The notes: generated by a model from the letters alone, not told the origin. 64,000 bases of DNA from Bolinopsis microptera (GCF_026151205.1 NC_087077.1:15414983-15478982); one strand, 5' to 3'. Numbered from the stretch's first letter, positions 39,505 through 49,005 are shown. Translations and numbers: made by a program.

Positions 39505-39874
39505 TGTCAACGTAATAACCGGGGACATGAGCTACGAGCTCGAGTTTGATGTCCGTGGATGGCGATACACAACCATCATCAAAAAGAAGCGCCGACACTT
39601 CGAGTGGGTGGAATACCAGCTACAACGCGGGTTGCTAACTAGAGCAAAAGTTATACTCGAGTCTATTAAGCTAGTCCTTTGGCGGATAGCTTTAACCAGC
39701 AACTTACATATCTCAACCAACTCATTCACCACCAGCCTACCTAACGCAACCAACCCCTTCACAGCCCCATCCAGCGACGGAGCCTCGACCCCCATTCTCA
39801 GTCCTCCATTTTCCTCAAGAAAACGAGGAAATCCATTTTCCCCCGTGAAACGGTCGACAAAAGACGGCGACTGA
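39505..39874 (+). CDS. Unrecognised ORF, member 2 of a tandem pair, Pro/Ser-rich tail
   Basis: Encodes MSYELEFDVRGWRYTTIIKK, HFEWVEYQLQRGLLTRAKVI, clearly related to the preceding ORF. It then diverges into a Thr/Ser/Pro-rich tail with SRKRGNPFSPVKRSTKDGD. The tail sequence 'ctcaagaaaacgaggaaatc' recurs at 40310. An upstream exon probably supplies the N-terminus (VNVITGD precedes the ATG). Function unknown. Confidence 0.4.
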
Positions 39875-40395
39875 ACCCCGACACAACGACAAAATCCGTT
39901 TTCCTCCCCACCTGGTCCGTTAAAACGGTCTGTATAAAGAAGTCTTACTGTAGAGTAATTGAGTAGTTTACATACTAGTAGTTTACTAGTAGTTTACTAG
40001 TAGTTTACATACATTATACAGATTTTATAATATGCAGTATTTTATAATATACAGTATTTTTACTAGATAATAAACGTAGAATTTAATTTGCTGTTTACTA
40101 AATGAATGTTATCTTTGTTTTCAAAATACACAGCACACTCAAATACAGCTAGTGATGTCAAAAAATTATATCAAAATATTGAAGGATTATTAAAACCAAA
40201 ATATTTGCCCAATAAAATAATTTCTGTCTAATTGTACATAATTCTGATTGCAACTTTAAGACCCTGTTGGACGAAAATATTGACTCATATAATCTCAGTC
40301 CTGCTCCATTTTCTTCAAGAAAACGAAGAAATCCATTTTCCACCGTGAAACGGTCTGTGAAAAGACGACGTTTACTGTAGTGATTTAGTAGTTTT
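39835..40395. repeat. Duplicated 'aagaaaacga..gaaatccattttc' segment around an AT-rich gap
   Basis: 39825-39870 and 40315-40375 share caagaaaacgargaaatcca and gtgaaacggtc. 'agtagtttactagtagttta' is repeated at 39965-40010. No gene in 39960-40310. Confidence 0.6.
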
Positions 40396-40529
40396 TATAT
40401 AACGGTTTTTCTATTATATTATAGTATACGGTATTTTGACATTATAAAAATATGATAATCGTAGAATTTAACTCTTTTCATTCCCTTTCTACTTTCTTAT
40501 CTAGGTTCGATAATTAAAATTATTTTATT

Positions 40530-40715
40530 CATGAGATTGAAAGCGAAATTTATCCTTTAATTTTATCAGATAAAAGCCTCTATTGGAAAGCAGCTGGATG
40601 GAACTTCCTGGACCAATAGCCCATAAGACCTCTTCTCTTCTCAACATTAAGAATGTGGATGACAACAGATGCCTGGAAATAATGGAATGGAACCTAATCG
40701 TTATCAATTGTTTAG
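40530..40715 (+). pseudogene. PolB N-terminal-type exon, divergent copy
   Basis: Encodes WMELPGPIAHKTSSLLNIKN followed by VDDNRCLEI. More divergent from the 28.8 and 37.3 kb copies than they are from each other, so an older or different lineage. NIKN.D..C is reminiscent of the start of invertebrate Polinton-type polymerase proteins. Confidence 0.4.
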
Positions 40716-40892
40716 GGTGTTAACTGGCAGGTGATGTTTGAAGTTGATGAGATGATGAGAAGTATAAGGAGTGTTCAGGTAAGGATTATTTAGGCCAGAC
40801 AATTGCTAAATTTAACTATCAGTTCCTTAATCAATTGCGCTTTCTAAAAATACTGGTGAATCATCAAACTATTAATTTGTTTTCACAAAGAC

Positions 40893-41010
40893 CTGATTGT
40901 CTTCAAGAAGATAGATAAGAAAGTAGCTACCTTGTGTACCACTAACAAAGTCTTACAAAGACACACTTGGTACTTGACCCAAGAAAACATCACCATCGCC
41001 CTATTTGACG
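40893..41010 (+). pseudogene. Family X fragment (HTWYLTQE region)
   Basis: Encodes VATLCTTNKVLQRHTWYLTQ then ENITIALFDDS and a stop. Pattern (L.RH.WYLt.e.i..ALFD) recurs in the segment at 41440 and belongs with the family X pieces at 12.1 and 13.2 kb. Confidence 0.5.
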
Positions 41011-41088
41011 ACAGCTAACAGCTTGCCTGCCTATATATTTATATTTGCAATTTTAAATACATTTGTCGACATTCGCTAATGGATTTGT

Positions 41089-41350
41089 AAGACTGATAAG
41101 ACGACTGGCGACTGCACTGTCCAAGCTAGAGCTCCCACAGATAGACGAGTCATCAACCCTTGCCGACTTTGTTAGACCAAGATCACGACTCCTATTCGAC
41201 TAGGTTGGCGTCTCAGCGGACTTTCTAAAGGAGCTAAAAGAGGACAGGTGGCCTCTGACAGCCGACTATCATAAAGTAAAATCGGCGTTAAACAACATAT
41301 CGTCGACGAACGATTCTGCAGAACGAGCTATTGCCCTGATGACCAATTAT
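41089..41350 (+). pseudogene. Family X C-terminal fragment
   Basis: Encodes LIRRLATALSKLELPQIDES, TLADFVRPRSRLLFD, one stop, VSADFLKELKEDRWP, HKVKSALNNISSTNDSAERA and IALMTNYT. The C-terminal TkDEeQ part is missing: a piece resembling the PolB-type FGFRE exon follows at about 41365. This is another join between the two families. Confidence 0.5.
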
Positions 41351-41405
41351 ACAAGGGTGACGAGATGGAGGATTTTCATTTCGGTTTCAGAGAGGAAGGA
41401 TCAGT

Positions 41406-41976
41406 TTGTTCAAAGTAGCCAGGTACCTTGTTGAGAAAATATTTAATATTTTAGAAAAATTCTGTTACCTAACAGAATACCTTATTCCTTTGGCATTATT
41501 TGACGAGTCCATACCAATGGAGATAAGGAATAGCATCGCTACCAAAATCAGCATGCTGTTATTGCTGCCATCAGCCTGGCCTTCCCACCCTCAACAAGAA
41601 GTCCTGCTAAGTAGACTTCGCTGGAACCAGATCGGCCCTACTCATCGGACTCCTTGAAGTACCTCTCTCCTTCTTGAGTAATCTTGAGTGGACTAAATCG
41701 TCAGAATACAGAGGGGCACCTAAGATAGCAGAGCTACACTATCTATTCTGTGATAGACAACAAATGTTTTCGCTTATTTTTATATTTGGAGTGTGGCTAT
41801 TGGCTAAGCATTATTTACACCAGAATTATCCAATTGACAGTGGTACTGTTCTTACAGATTTTAAGAAAGCTATAATGAACTCTTTTCGGGACATTCTGCC
41901 AGGATGGAAGGTGTCACCGTGTCAGAAATTTATTCTCCTCCCTTCACTCCAGAACAACATTTATTCGTCTACTTGA
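41406..41976 (+). pseudogene. Family X middle fragment plus unrecognised extension
   Basis: First frame: EKFCYLTEYLIPLALFDESI and EIRNSIATKISMLLL, matching the ALFD segment of family X. Second frame (41674-41976): TKSSEYRGAPKIAELHYLFC, MFSLIFIFGVWLLAKHY and SFRDILPGWKVSPCQ, not recognised. A partial repeat of 'ctgccaggatgga' lies at 42050. At least one frameshift joins them. Confidence 0.4.
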
Positions 41977-41984
41977 AGAAAGAG

Positions 41985-43105
41985 AATGGCGAGTTCTACC
42001 CTCGGCTTTCACAACTTTTTTAAACATCGAGCAGCTTAAGGGATTTCTGCCAGGATGGAAAATGGGCAACTGATTCTTCCATCTCTGTCAGTCTATTCAG
42101 AAGAATATCAGCAAGAAGTTTAAAATAAGATATTTTAAAGATTAGATATTTGCTAGAGGAGCAAGGCTGGTAGAGTTTTTTACTTTCTTCGAAATAACTT
42201 CATCCAATCTAACTATCCTGATTAATCAAGGACAAAGTTTCCATGGACATTGCACAATGCGTGTTCAAGATCAGACATAAACAAGCGTTTGAACAATATC
42301 CTGATTAATGATTACATTGTGAATTATTTCGAGAAAACCTTCTTAGTGACAGTCACTGTAGACAGCGAGGTGCGTTCCGATGTCTTCTGATTAATCAGCT
42401 GGACATTTTATTATCAATCAATAAATCGTCTAAATTTAAAACAATATACTTTGAATCAAATTAAAATATATATGGCCATTGTAAATTTGCTTTGTAATTT
42501 GGATAGAAGTTTTTGTTTCTGTAATTTCAATATGACAGGAATTTTTTAATATAAGTTGGTCAACAGATTTGATTAAAACTTTACAACAGTCGCTGTTCCA
42601 ATGGATTATTCCGGAACCCGGACTTAAAGGCTAAATAATTACCGCTAATTACTGCTCAGCGTGTGTCGGGTAAAGGATTTTGCAAACTTTTGACCAAGTA
42701 AAATAAAGTGGTGGGGATGGATCAGAAGGTTACAGAAAAGAAAGTCAGTCTGAATAAAACAGAGATTATTTCCGGAACCCGGACTTATAGATTACACAAT
42801 CCTCTTTAACAGCTGGTTTTAACCTCAACGTAGGTTGGATCTGATTGCGGAATCTATATCACCATTGTTGTATATTTATTGCAACGTGGGTAGAACCTGC
42901 AATCGATATGATTTTGATTACATTATTTTACACTTCATGTTTGTTGAGTATAATATACACATTCAAAATATTTTCTTATATTGATCAAGAATTACTAATT
43001 ATTAATTAATCATTGTAATAGTTATGCTAATGTTATATGGCATTTATTTAATTTGCTCAAATATTTAACGCAATGCTACATTCAAATATTATTTCAGCTG
43101 CACTT
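41985..43105. other. No gene; short repeated motif
   Basis: AT-rich. 'ttccggaacccggactta' occurs at about 42610 and 42772, flanking about 160 bp. No coding or known repeat otherwise. Confidence 0.5.
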
Positions 43106-43109
43106 AATG

Positions 43110-43616
43110 GAGGTGACCATGTCTATTAAGAAAAGAGGTGGTACCCAGTGGGGAAACGACCGCCCCGCTATGATACCAGCGTATTGTAATTAGAGTTGTT
43201 CTTATATTATTTTATACCCTCGGCAGCTCCCACCGGTCCTGTTTCGGCCCCTTATCCTGGTTTGAGCCGCACCTTCACCATCGACGGAGAAGTTTCAAAG
43301 TACGACAGGATCCTGGCACGTGTCCGGAATGGTGCTACGAAGAAGGAGGCACTCGCTGCAGAGGGGATATCTGAGTCCTTTTTCGGCAGGAAGCGCTGCA
43401 TAGCAGAGGCAGCGAGGATTGACCTACCTTCTCTCCGACATGGTCTCCTCCAGCTGATTAATCCCACACGGAAAAACCTTCTACCAGTGGCCAGGGACAT
43501 CTGTAACCGGAACCAAACTGCGCTTCGCACACTCCACGCTTCAGGAGAAGCACTCTCTCCCAAGAAGATAGTTACAGTAATACTTATAGTTTTTAATGGT
43601 TATGAGATATTTTAAA
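43110..43616 (+). CDS. HTH-like family protein, probably with a small intron
   Basis: An upstream ATG (43107 or 43119) encodes MSIKKRGGTQWGNDRPAMIP and meets a donor-like GTAATT near 43187. An acceptor ccctcggcag near 43227 would join it in frame to PTGPVSAPYPGLSR. Then follow SKYDRILARVRNGATKKEAL, AAEGISESFFGRKRCIAEAA and PVARDICNRNQTALRTL. The segment SKYDRI...AL...GIS...F..KR.IAE has the helix-turn-helix spacing of small DNA-binding domains. The ICNRN...L module is shared with 33410-33904. The 41-nt intron is unusually short and uncertain. No CCGGCTA array follows this member. Confidence 0.5.
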
Positions 43617-44140
43617 TTTATTTCTATTGGAGTACTAACCTTATCTTTACTAGGTACTGATGATGACCGAAAATATTCTGCCCATGTTGTAAAGATTTAA
43701 TTGGAACATTTAAAAACTCATTCGTTTGTCTGATTGCGGGAATTCCTGACTTTTGATAAAGTTATAATTCCTGCAGTGTCTTAAATCTTAAAATCGATAT
43801 TTTTATTTAGGTAATTTGATTCTCGATTTTTTTAGATCTTCGTTTGTTTAGTACTAATTAAACTTACCAACTTAATTCCATTGTAGCTAATGATGTAATC
43901 TTACGAAGTATACACTTGCGTGTTTCACTGTCTAGCCCACCAACCAAGATCAATCTTTATATTTTTGTACGAAGCTAACTAAAATAATGGGCTAGACTGA
44001 GATCTGTCCCTTTGCCACCTGTGAACACTCAAACTGCATATAGGACATTTGAACAGTGTCAACACAGTAAAGAATGAGCTAGACCGAGGCAAGGACCACG
44101 AAGAATTTACTACAGGAAGTTAGACATGAAGATATAAGAT
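43617..44140. other. No gene; inverted repeat around a 48-bp spacer
   Basis: GTCTAGCCCA at about 43931 and its exact complement TGGGCTAGAC at about 43989; a third related 'gagctagaccgagg' is at 44075. Possibly a small MITE or remnant. No coding seen. Confidence 0.5.
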
Positions 44141-44341
44141 ATGACTACCCCGATCCCTGCAGCTGACTCCTCCCAAGCTACTCCGACTCGGGGCAACTTT
44201 TCTGCATTTAGAAATACATTATTGGAAAAGATCCAGAAGGCTAACAAGAAGCCATCAATCAGAGCAGTTCGAATGACGACATTAGGGACAAAAAAGGGAG
44301 AAAACAGCAAGCCCATAGTGCAGCTAGTTACTAGTTACTAG
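44141..44341 (+). CDS. Small basic unrecognised ORF
   Basis: 66 codons: MTTPIPAADSSQATPTRGNF, then SAFRNTLLEKIQKANKKPSI and a basic C-terminus ending in LVTSY. Ends in a 'ctagttactagttactagtt' tandem. No homologue in the window. Could be an exon of the neighbouring HTH family. Confidence 0.3.
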   Translation: MTTPIPAADSSQATPTRGNFSAFRNTLLEKIQKANKKPSIRAVRMTTLGTKKGENSKPIVQLVTSY

Positions 44342-44587
44342 TTACTGCTAGACTTAGATGGATGAGCATGATGTCAAGGCAATAAGCTCATCGACAACCA
44401 TATACTGCTTCAAGCTGGAAGGTTTGATCGATTGAGGATCACTACCAGTTTTAGTTGTTATAATATATGTGTTAGAAGATTATTATTTGTTATATATATA
44501 TATGTGTTATAAGATTATCAATTGTTATATGTATATTGGGCCAGTTGGTAGATCACCGACTACCTACCTACTCCAACAAGTTCCATT

Positions 44588-45277
44588 ATGCCAAGATCTA
44601 CAAGAACAAGACGAGGACGACGACCTGCTGGTGAAACCCCTCCTACCTGCCCTCACTGTGGAAATGATGGTCACATTTCTACCCTCTGTCCCCGGACCTC
44701 CTACTCTACATCAGCTCCAGCTCTAACCTGCCGGTCATGCGTGCACAACGTCCAGTCTGCAAAGGAAGGAGACGCTCCCTACGGAATCCTACACCTCATC
44801 ATTCCCTGTAGCGATCACTCCACCACTACCAACCCTCCTCGGGATACCTCTGCTGGTGCTGCACCTGCTCAGGACGCTTCTGTCACCGACCCTAGTCCTC
44901 CACCAGCCCTCCAGACGACTCCCTCCGATGCTGACCCTCCCGTCCAGCCACCAACCTCTGTTTCTATTCCTGTTGGCAGAAGAGTAAACGGAGTCAACCC
45001 CTCTCTCTCCCTCCAGCGGTACCAAAAAGTCGCCAGTCTGGTTCGTGGTGGCGATAACCTGTACGCTGCTCTGGACTCCATTGGAATCTCGAGAGGAAGC
45101 TGGAGAGCACAGAGGCTAATCGCAGAGTGTCAACTCCTCTACACTGAAGCCCTGGCAGACAGGATTGACGAAGACAACGCGGAGAAACACGCCGACGTTC
45201 TCCATATCTCTAAGGACCTCCTGTCTATGAACGGGACCAGAGAGCAGCTTCGAGGCTTTTCACTGAATTTCTTATAG
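44588..45277 (+). CDS. CCHC zinc-knuckle plus HTH-like protein (229 residues)
   Basis: Starts with a basic stretch (MPRSTRTRRGRRP), then an exact CX2CX4HX4C zinc knuckle at residues 21-34 (CPHCGNDGHISTLC) of the type that binds single-stranded nucleic acid in Gag proteins. A second Cys pair (CRSCVHN) follows. A Pro/Thr/Ser-rich linker of about 60 residues leads to RYQKVASLVRGGDNLYAALD and SIGISRGSWRAQRLIAECQL, the HTH-like segment shared with the 43.2-kb gene. The C-terminus (HISKDLLSMNGTREQL) replaces the ICNRN module. The ORF is intact. Immediately after the stop a CCGGCTA-type array begins, as after the 33.4-kb relative. DNA-binding to that array is an attractive but untested idea. Opposite-strand frames are shadows. 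Confidence 0.6.
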   Translation: MPRSTRTRRGRRPAGETPPTCPHCGNDGHISTLCPRTSYSTSAPALTCRSCVHNVQSAKEGDAPYGILHLIIPCSDHSTTTNPPRDTSAGAAPAQDASVTDPSPPPALQTTPSDADPPVQPPTSVSIPVGRRVNGVNPSLSLQRYQKVASLVRGGDNLYAALDSIGISRGSWRAQRLIAECQLLYTEALADRIDEDNAEKHADVLHISKDLLSMNGTREQLRGFSLNFL

Positions 45278-45475
45278 CCGGCTCCTGACTATCGTTCAGT
45301 ACGATGTAGTTGAGTTAATATCTTATAACCGGATTATAGCCACTTTCAATACCAAAACGGCTAATAGCAGGCTTATAACCGGCTAATAGCCGTCGCTCAA
45401 CAACAAATGTGAGCGGCTACTAACCGGCTATAAGCCGGCTTATAGCCGGCTATAAAAATTGTAGCCGGCTATATA
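45275..45475. repeat. CCGGCTA-type palindromic repeat cluster
   Basis: Starts 'ttatagccggctcctga' at the stop codon and continues with ccggctaatagccg, ccggctataagccgg and cttatagccggctataaa. Same motif family as 34030-35155. Confidence 0.85.
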
Positions 45476-45574
45476 TTGTAGCTGATGTAATAAGGTGAAG
45501 AAGAAGGAACAAGAGATCCCAAGGAGAAAGGAACAACAGAAGGTGTGTTGGAGCAGCAGTGTCCAAGTAGTGGG

Positions 45575-45925
45575 TGTACTTGGCCTGAGAAGTCCTTTGT
45601 GGATAGTTCGGGAGAACACCGGTTTTTTTAATTATTGTAGTTGAGTGTGTGAAAGAGAGAAGAAGTAGTAAGAAGTTGTAAGTAGTAAGCGTAACGAAGA
45701 TAGAAGAGTCACTTAGAAGAGTCACCTAGAAGAGTCACGTATTTTGTATAGACATAGTTTTTAGTTATATATTTTAGGAAGTAAACACTTTTAGTTCGGG
45801 TATTATTTAGTGATATTTTAGTGTAGTAGTTTTAGTGATATTTTATTTAGTAGTTAGTTAGTTGTTATTATATACGCTAATGTAGTTTCACAATTTCAAT
45901 ATTTGCATTATAATTTCCTATAGTC
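45575..45925 (+). promoter_or_regulatory. Conserved upstream region of the SLYTLRNGR gene (intact copy)
   Basis: Matches 16960-17303 with small indels and ends at the ATG of the following gene. Contains 'ggatagttcgggagaacacc', TATA-like 'gttatatattttagg' and 'gtagtttcacaatttcaat'. The reverse-strand frame 45450-45725 overlaps it and is not supported. Confidence 0.5.
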
Positions 45926-46174
45926 ATGTCCCTTTACACTTTACGGAATGGCAGAATATACTTTTCGGAGTCAGTGAAGACGTTTCTGCTTCAACATGTC
46001 GTCAAAACTCCAAGAAAGAGAAGGAACTGCCAAGAATGGAGGGACCTGTTAATAACACTAGGGATTCCAGATCCCGATGACAAAGTTATTAAAGCAGCAC
46101 AAACATTTTGTAGAAACTCTAGGCATAACCTCAGGAGAGGACAAAGTAGGAGCAGTAGTTCTATTGTGTTCTAA
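45926..46174 (+). CDS. Small basic SLYTLRNGR-family protein (82 residues), intact copy
   Basis: MSLYTLRNGRIYFSESVKTF, then LLQHVVKTPRKRRNCQEWRD, LLITLGIPDPDDKVIKAAQT and a basic, Ser-rich end. Full frame from ATG to TAA. Two damaged copies at 17304 and 17619 retain the same first 20 residues, and the 370-bp upstream sequence is conserved with one of them, so this is a multi-copy gene with its own control region. No known domain; the Arg/Lys-rich middle might bind nucleic acid. It follows the zinc-knuckle/HTH gene by 650 bp. Confidence 0.55.
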   Translation: MSLYTLRNGRIYFSESVKTFLLQHVVKTPRKRRNCQEWRDLLITLGIPDPDDKVIKAAQTFCRNSRHNLRRGQSRSSSSIVF

Positions 46175-46377
46175 ATATTTTCAATAGTAGTAATAATAGT
46201 ATAATTTTAACTAGTATATGTAGTAGTAATAGATTGGCTTTTCAAAATTCCTGTTCAAATCCAAATACTCAATATTTCAATTTTGGAAAATCCAAGTTCG
46301 CTAAATTTTCTGAATCCAGCATGTGAAAAGGATTTAATATCTTCTATACGCCTTAAAATCTTTAAGTTTCAATACAA

Positions 46378-46462
46378 TTTACCTGAGGACCCCAGGCTAT
46401 TATGTTCATTAACAAATAAAGATTTGGCGGAATGACAGGCTGAGCGCGGCCCAGTAAAATAC
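46378..46462. repeat. Dispersed 'ggaccccaggctattatgtt' repeat, copy
   Basis: Shares ggacccc-aggctattatgtt, 'ggcggaatgacaggctgagc' and 'ggcccagtaaa' with 56535-56610, 63268-63336 and, inverted, about 55979-56020. One end of the composite repeat described at 56455. Confidence 0.7.
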
Positions 46463-47013
46463 AATTAAAACTGAGAGAAGTTTTAATTACTGCAGACCCT
46501 CTGTTTGGAATCAACTACTTAATTTAGTTGTGATAATCTAATTCAGTCGTGACGAATATAAGAAATAAGGAATAAAAAGAGATTTAAAAAATAAATAAAT
46601 GGAAGGTAGAACTAGAAAGGTTAAGTTAATAAGATAACTACAAAGCCGTATATCACTTCACCCTTGAAGTCGATAACTGAAGAGAAAACTTTGGTGGTGA
46701 GACCTATAGACCACTGTATTTCAGATTGGACGAACACTACCGTAGTGCAGCTAATCCAACAAAAAGGTTCATGAAGATAAACCATAAGCGAAACATTACA
46801 AAAAATTCATCCTCAATACATAGGTTCTCCAAGATTAAAACTTCAAATCTTCGATAAAGGAACTTCACTTATTAACAGAACAATTAAAGAATCCCCGATT
46901 TTTAGTTAATAAAAAACCAACACTTAATAACAAAACAGAGTTGAACAATCTAGTACTGACTTTTAGTTGAATGACGTGTATAATGGCAGTTCAATAAATG
47001 CACAGCGGAGACT
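46463..47013. other. No recognised gene
   Basis: AT-rich sequence with stops in all frames. A 'tggtggtgagacctatagacc' string with partial symmetry is the only visible feature. Confidence 0.5.
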
Positions 47014-47268
47014 TTGATTGATTCAAAGGGAGAAAATATTTGCATTTGTTACGCTTTTTACGCTCTGCAAATAACCATTGTAATCGTGACGTGGTTACTC
47101 CTTATTGTCGATGGCGTGACTAGTATTGTTGCTGGAATATTTTCGTGCTATAAAGGAACAACAGGTTGTTACAGACTATCATCTGGATCGTCTGACTGTT
47201 GGAAAGACTCCTTCCAAGAAGAAGAGGTTTTCCAGCAGTATCCTGTACGACGTAATAATATTGAGTAA
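47014..47268 (+). CDS. Possible last exon of a multi-pass membrane protein
   Basis: The frame encodes a hydrophobic segment YALQITIVIVTWLLLIVDGV with continuing TSIVAGIFSC, then a Cys/Ser-rich cytosolic-like tail (CYRLSSGSSDCWKDSFQEEE, VFQQYPV). The hydrophobic hairpin followed by IFSC and a polar tail resembles the last transmembrane segments of small four-pass membrane proteins, but no family is certain. No good acceptor was identified, so the start is not defined. It could be a host exon stranded among repeats. Confidence 0.3.
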   Translation: MIDSKGENICICYAFYALQITIVIVTWLLLIVDGVTSIVAGIFSCYKGTTGCYRLSSGSSDCWKDSFQEEEVFQQYPVRRNNIE

Positions 47269-47589
47269 TAATATTGAGTCATTTGTAATTTTCTGAAGAA
47301 TTATATTATTAATCGATTTGATATGTTATTACCAACCAATATTACTCAATTGAAAACAGTACAATTTTAATAAAATTACAATATACAGGTGGTTCTACTA
47401 GGCTAACTGATTGGTTCCCTAATGTGAGCTTCTCTAATTTCCCACGGTGCTTCAAGCTTGCATGTTAATTACTTGATGACGTATATTGTGGATCATATCA
47501 CTTATTTATTTATTTATTTCTCTATTGATGTATAGTCAAGACGTGAGTGCTAGGGCTCTCATTGACAAATTTATGTTTAATCCTGTTTA

Positions 47590-48060
47590 ATCCTGTTTAT
47601 CACTCCGGTTTAAACTCCTCAAAACTCAGCTCGCAAACAGCGTCGCTGATACTATCAACAACACCGATGATTCACGCCGTATGTTTGAAGCTGTCAGACA
47701 ATTATCAAATAAAAACAATAAATCAACATCAGTATTTGTACATAATGAAGATAATCTGTTTGTAAATAGTAATGTTGATAAATGTAATATTGTCCGTGAT
47801 TATTTTAAACAGCACTACACCAGCTGCTCAGTCAAAGAGCCAGCTATTGAGCCAATCATTGGACCACCTCAGCCTTTGAAGAACCCCATCACAGTTGAAG
47901 AAGTTGAAATGGCTGCTCAGAAGCTCAAAAACAAAAAAGCTCTGGGCCCAGACGGCATTCCAAATGAATTCCTAAAATTTGCCTCGCCTGCCTTTTATAG
48001 CACATTTGCAGAATTTATTAACCAGTCCTTTGAAAAGCATGAGCATGTCCCGTCCTTTTG
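47590..48060 (+). pseudogene. Non-LTR RT fragment (pre-RT and fingers)
   Basis: Encodes DTINNTDDSRRMFEAVRQLS, then KCNIVRDYFKQHY, then ITVEEVEMAAQKLKNKKALG and PDGIPNEFLKFASPAFYSTF. This matches the region just before the RT palm of non-LTR elements (i...Ev..ai..lk..Ka.GpDgi..E.lK). The frame ends within an insertion at about 48060. Confidence 0.8.
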
Positions 48061-48365
48061 TTTATTAGTTCCAGTTTTTAGTTCAAGATCATCAAGTATT
48101 CACCTAACAGAAGCCTTCAACAAACGGGAGTTTGTAAGAGATATTGTAGTTTATCCTAAGAAGTTAATTTAACAGTTTAATCTAAAGAAGACTTTATTTA
48201 CATTTAATTTAGTATAGTGATGGGATATATATAATAGTATCCAGTTAGTAATTCAGTAGTATAGAGTGAGTTGAGTCATTCAGTCATTCACTCACCCTAC
48301 ATAGTGTTTGAGTAACAAGAGAACCAAAGTAACACAAGTTTATCCATTATTCAGTGTATTACTAA
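48060..48365 (+). other. Insertion interrupting the non-LTR fragment
   Basis: About 300 bp without homology elsewhere in the RT. It contains 'cagtcattcactcaccctac' and 'gtattactaata' and separates HEHVPSF from TPVPKSGSMSPVDTRP. The latter is RT-like and resumes at about 48369. It may be a solo LTR or unrelated insert; no duplication was found by eye. Confidence 0.35.
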
Positions 48366-48368
48366 TAA

Positions 48369-48672
48369 TGATCACTCCGGTCCCAAAGTCTGGCAGTATG
48401 TCACCGGTAGACACAAGACCGTCAAAACAATCAATTCTCTGAGACCATTATTTTGAAAATTAACGGACAATAATTTCGTTTACATTGACATACTGCAGAA
48501 CAATGTGCGTTTGTCTTTTTCAAGAACGATTATTTTTCAGATTTATGAAACCCTGGTAGTCGCAGTCTTAATTTACAATCGTAGCTGCTGGGCTGCATCA
48601 AGGCAGCTATTAAATAAACTTGATGTTTGTCACAGGAAAGACCTTAGGCATATCATAACAATAAAATATCCT
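48369..48672 (+). pseudogene. Non-LTR RT fragment (core deleted, thumb retained)
   Basis: TPVPKSGSMSPVDTRP is followed by a jump past the catalytic core to IYETLVVAVLIYNRSCWAAS and RQLLNKLDVCHRKDLRHIIT, the C-terminal region. YADD is absent, so a large internal deletion has removed the palm. The frame runs without a stop into the next feature. Confidence 0.7.
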
Positions 48673-49005
48673 AACATGGAATTGGAAGGATATGAAGCTA
48701 TGGAATCACAGTTTCATTTCGGATTCAAAGAGGACTCCTTTAATGAAAGCTTGCCTAGATTTTCAATTGATTTAGCAGTTGTGAGTGTTGATGGCATCAA
48801 CCTATCATCGAGGTTCATTCTCAAAGAAATGTCAATCAGATTGGAGGACGAGAACTCCTATAGACATTTCGTGTTCAACAAACCCGCGGATCTGGAGATG
48901 GCAGCCAAGGACAAAAAGACAAAAAGCTTTGCAAAGAGGATTCTAGGAGCAGCTGGTATTAACGACTTTGCAGCTGGTTCCCTAGATTATTACTCCTATA
49001 TATAA
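48670..49005 (+). CDS. FGFKED / FILKEMSI family sequence fused to the RT tail
   Basis: The ORF beginning at 48505 changes at about 48670 to MELEGYEAMESQFHFGFKED, then LPRFSIDLAVVSVDGINLSS, RFILKEMSIRLED, HFVFNKPADLEM and SFAKRILGAAGIND. MEGYE..E..F.FGF.ED is the PolB-type 5' exon text (28.6 kb). FILKE...F..P..L......FAkRIlg.. resembles an uncharacterised invertebrate domain often found near mobile polymerase genes. It is the longest surviving copy of this module and has no internal stop. Confidence 0.45.
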   Translation, partial: PNMELEGYEAMESQFHFGFKEDSFNESLPRFSIDLAVVSVDGINLSSRFILKEMSIRLEDENSYRHFVFNKPADLEMAAKDKKTKSFAKRILGAAGINDFAAGSLDYYSYI

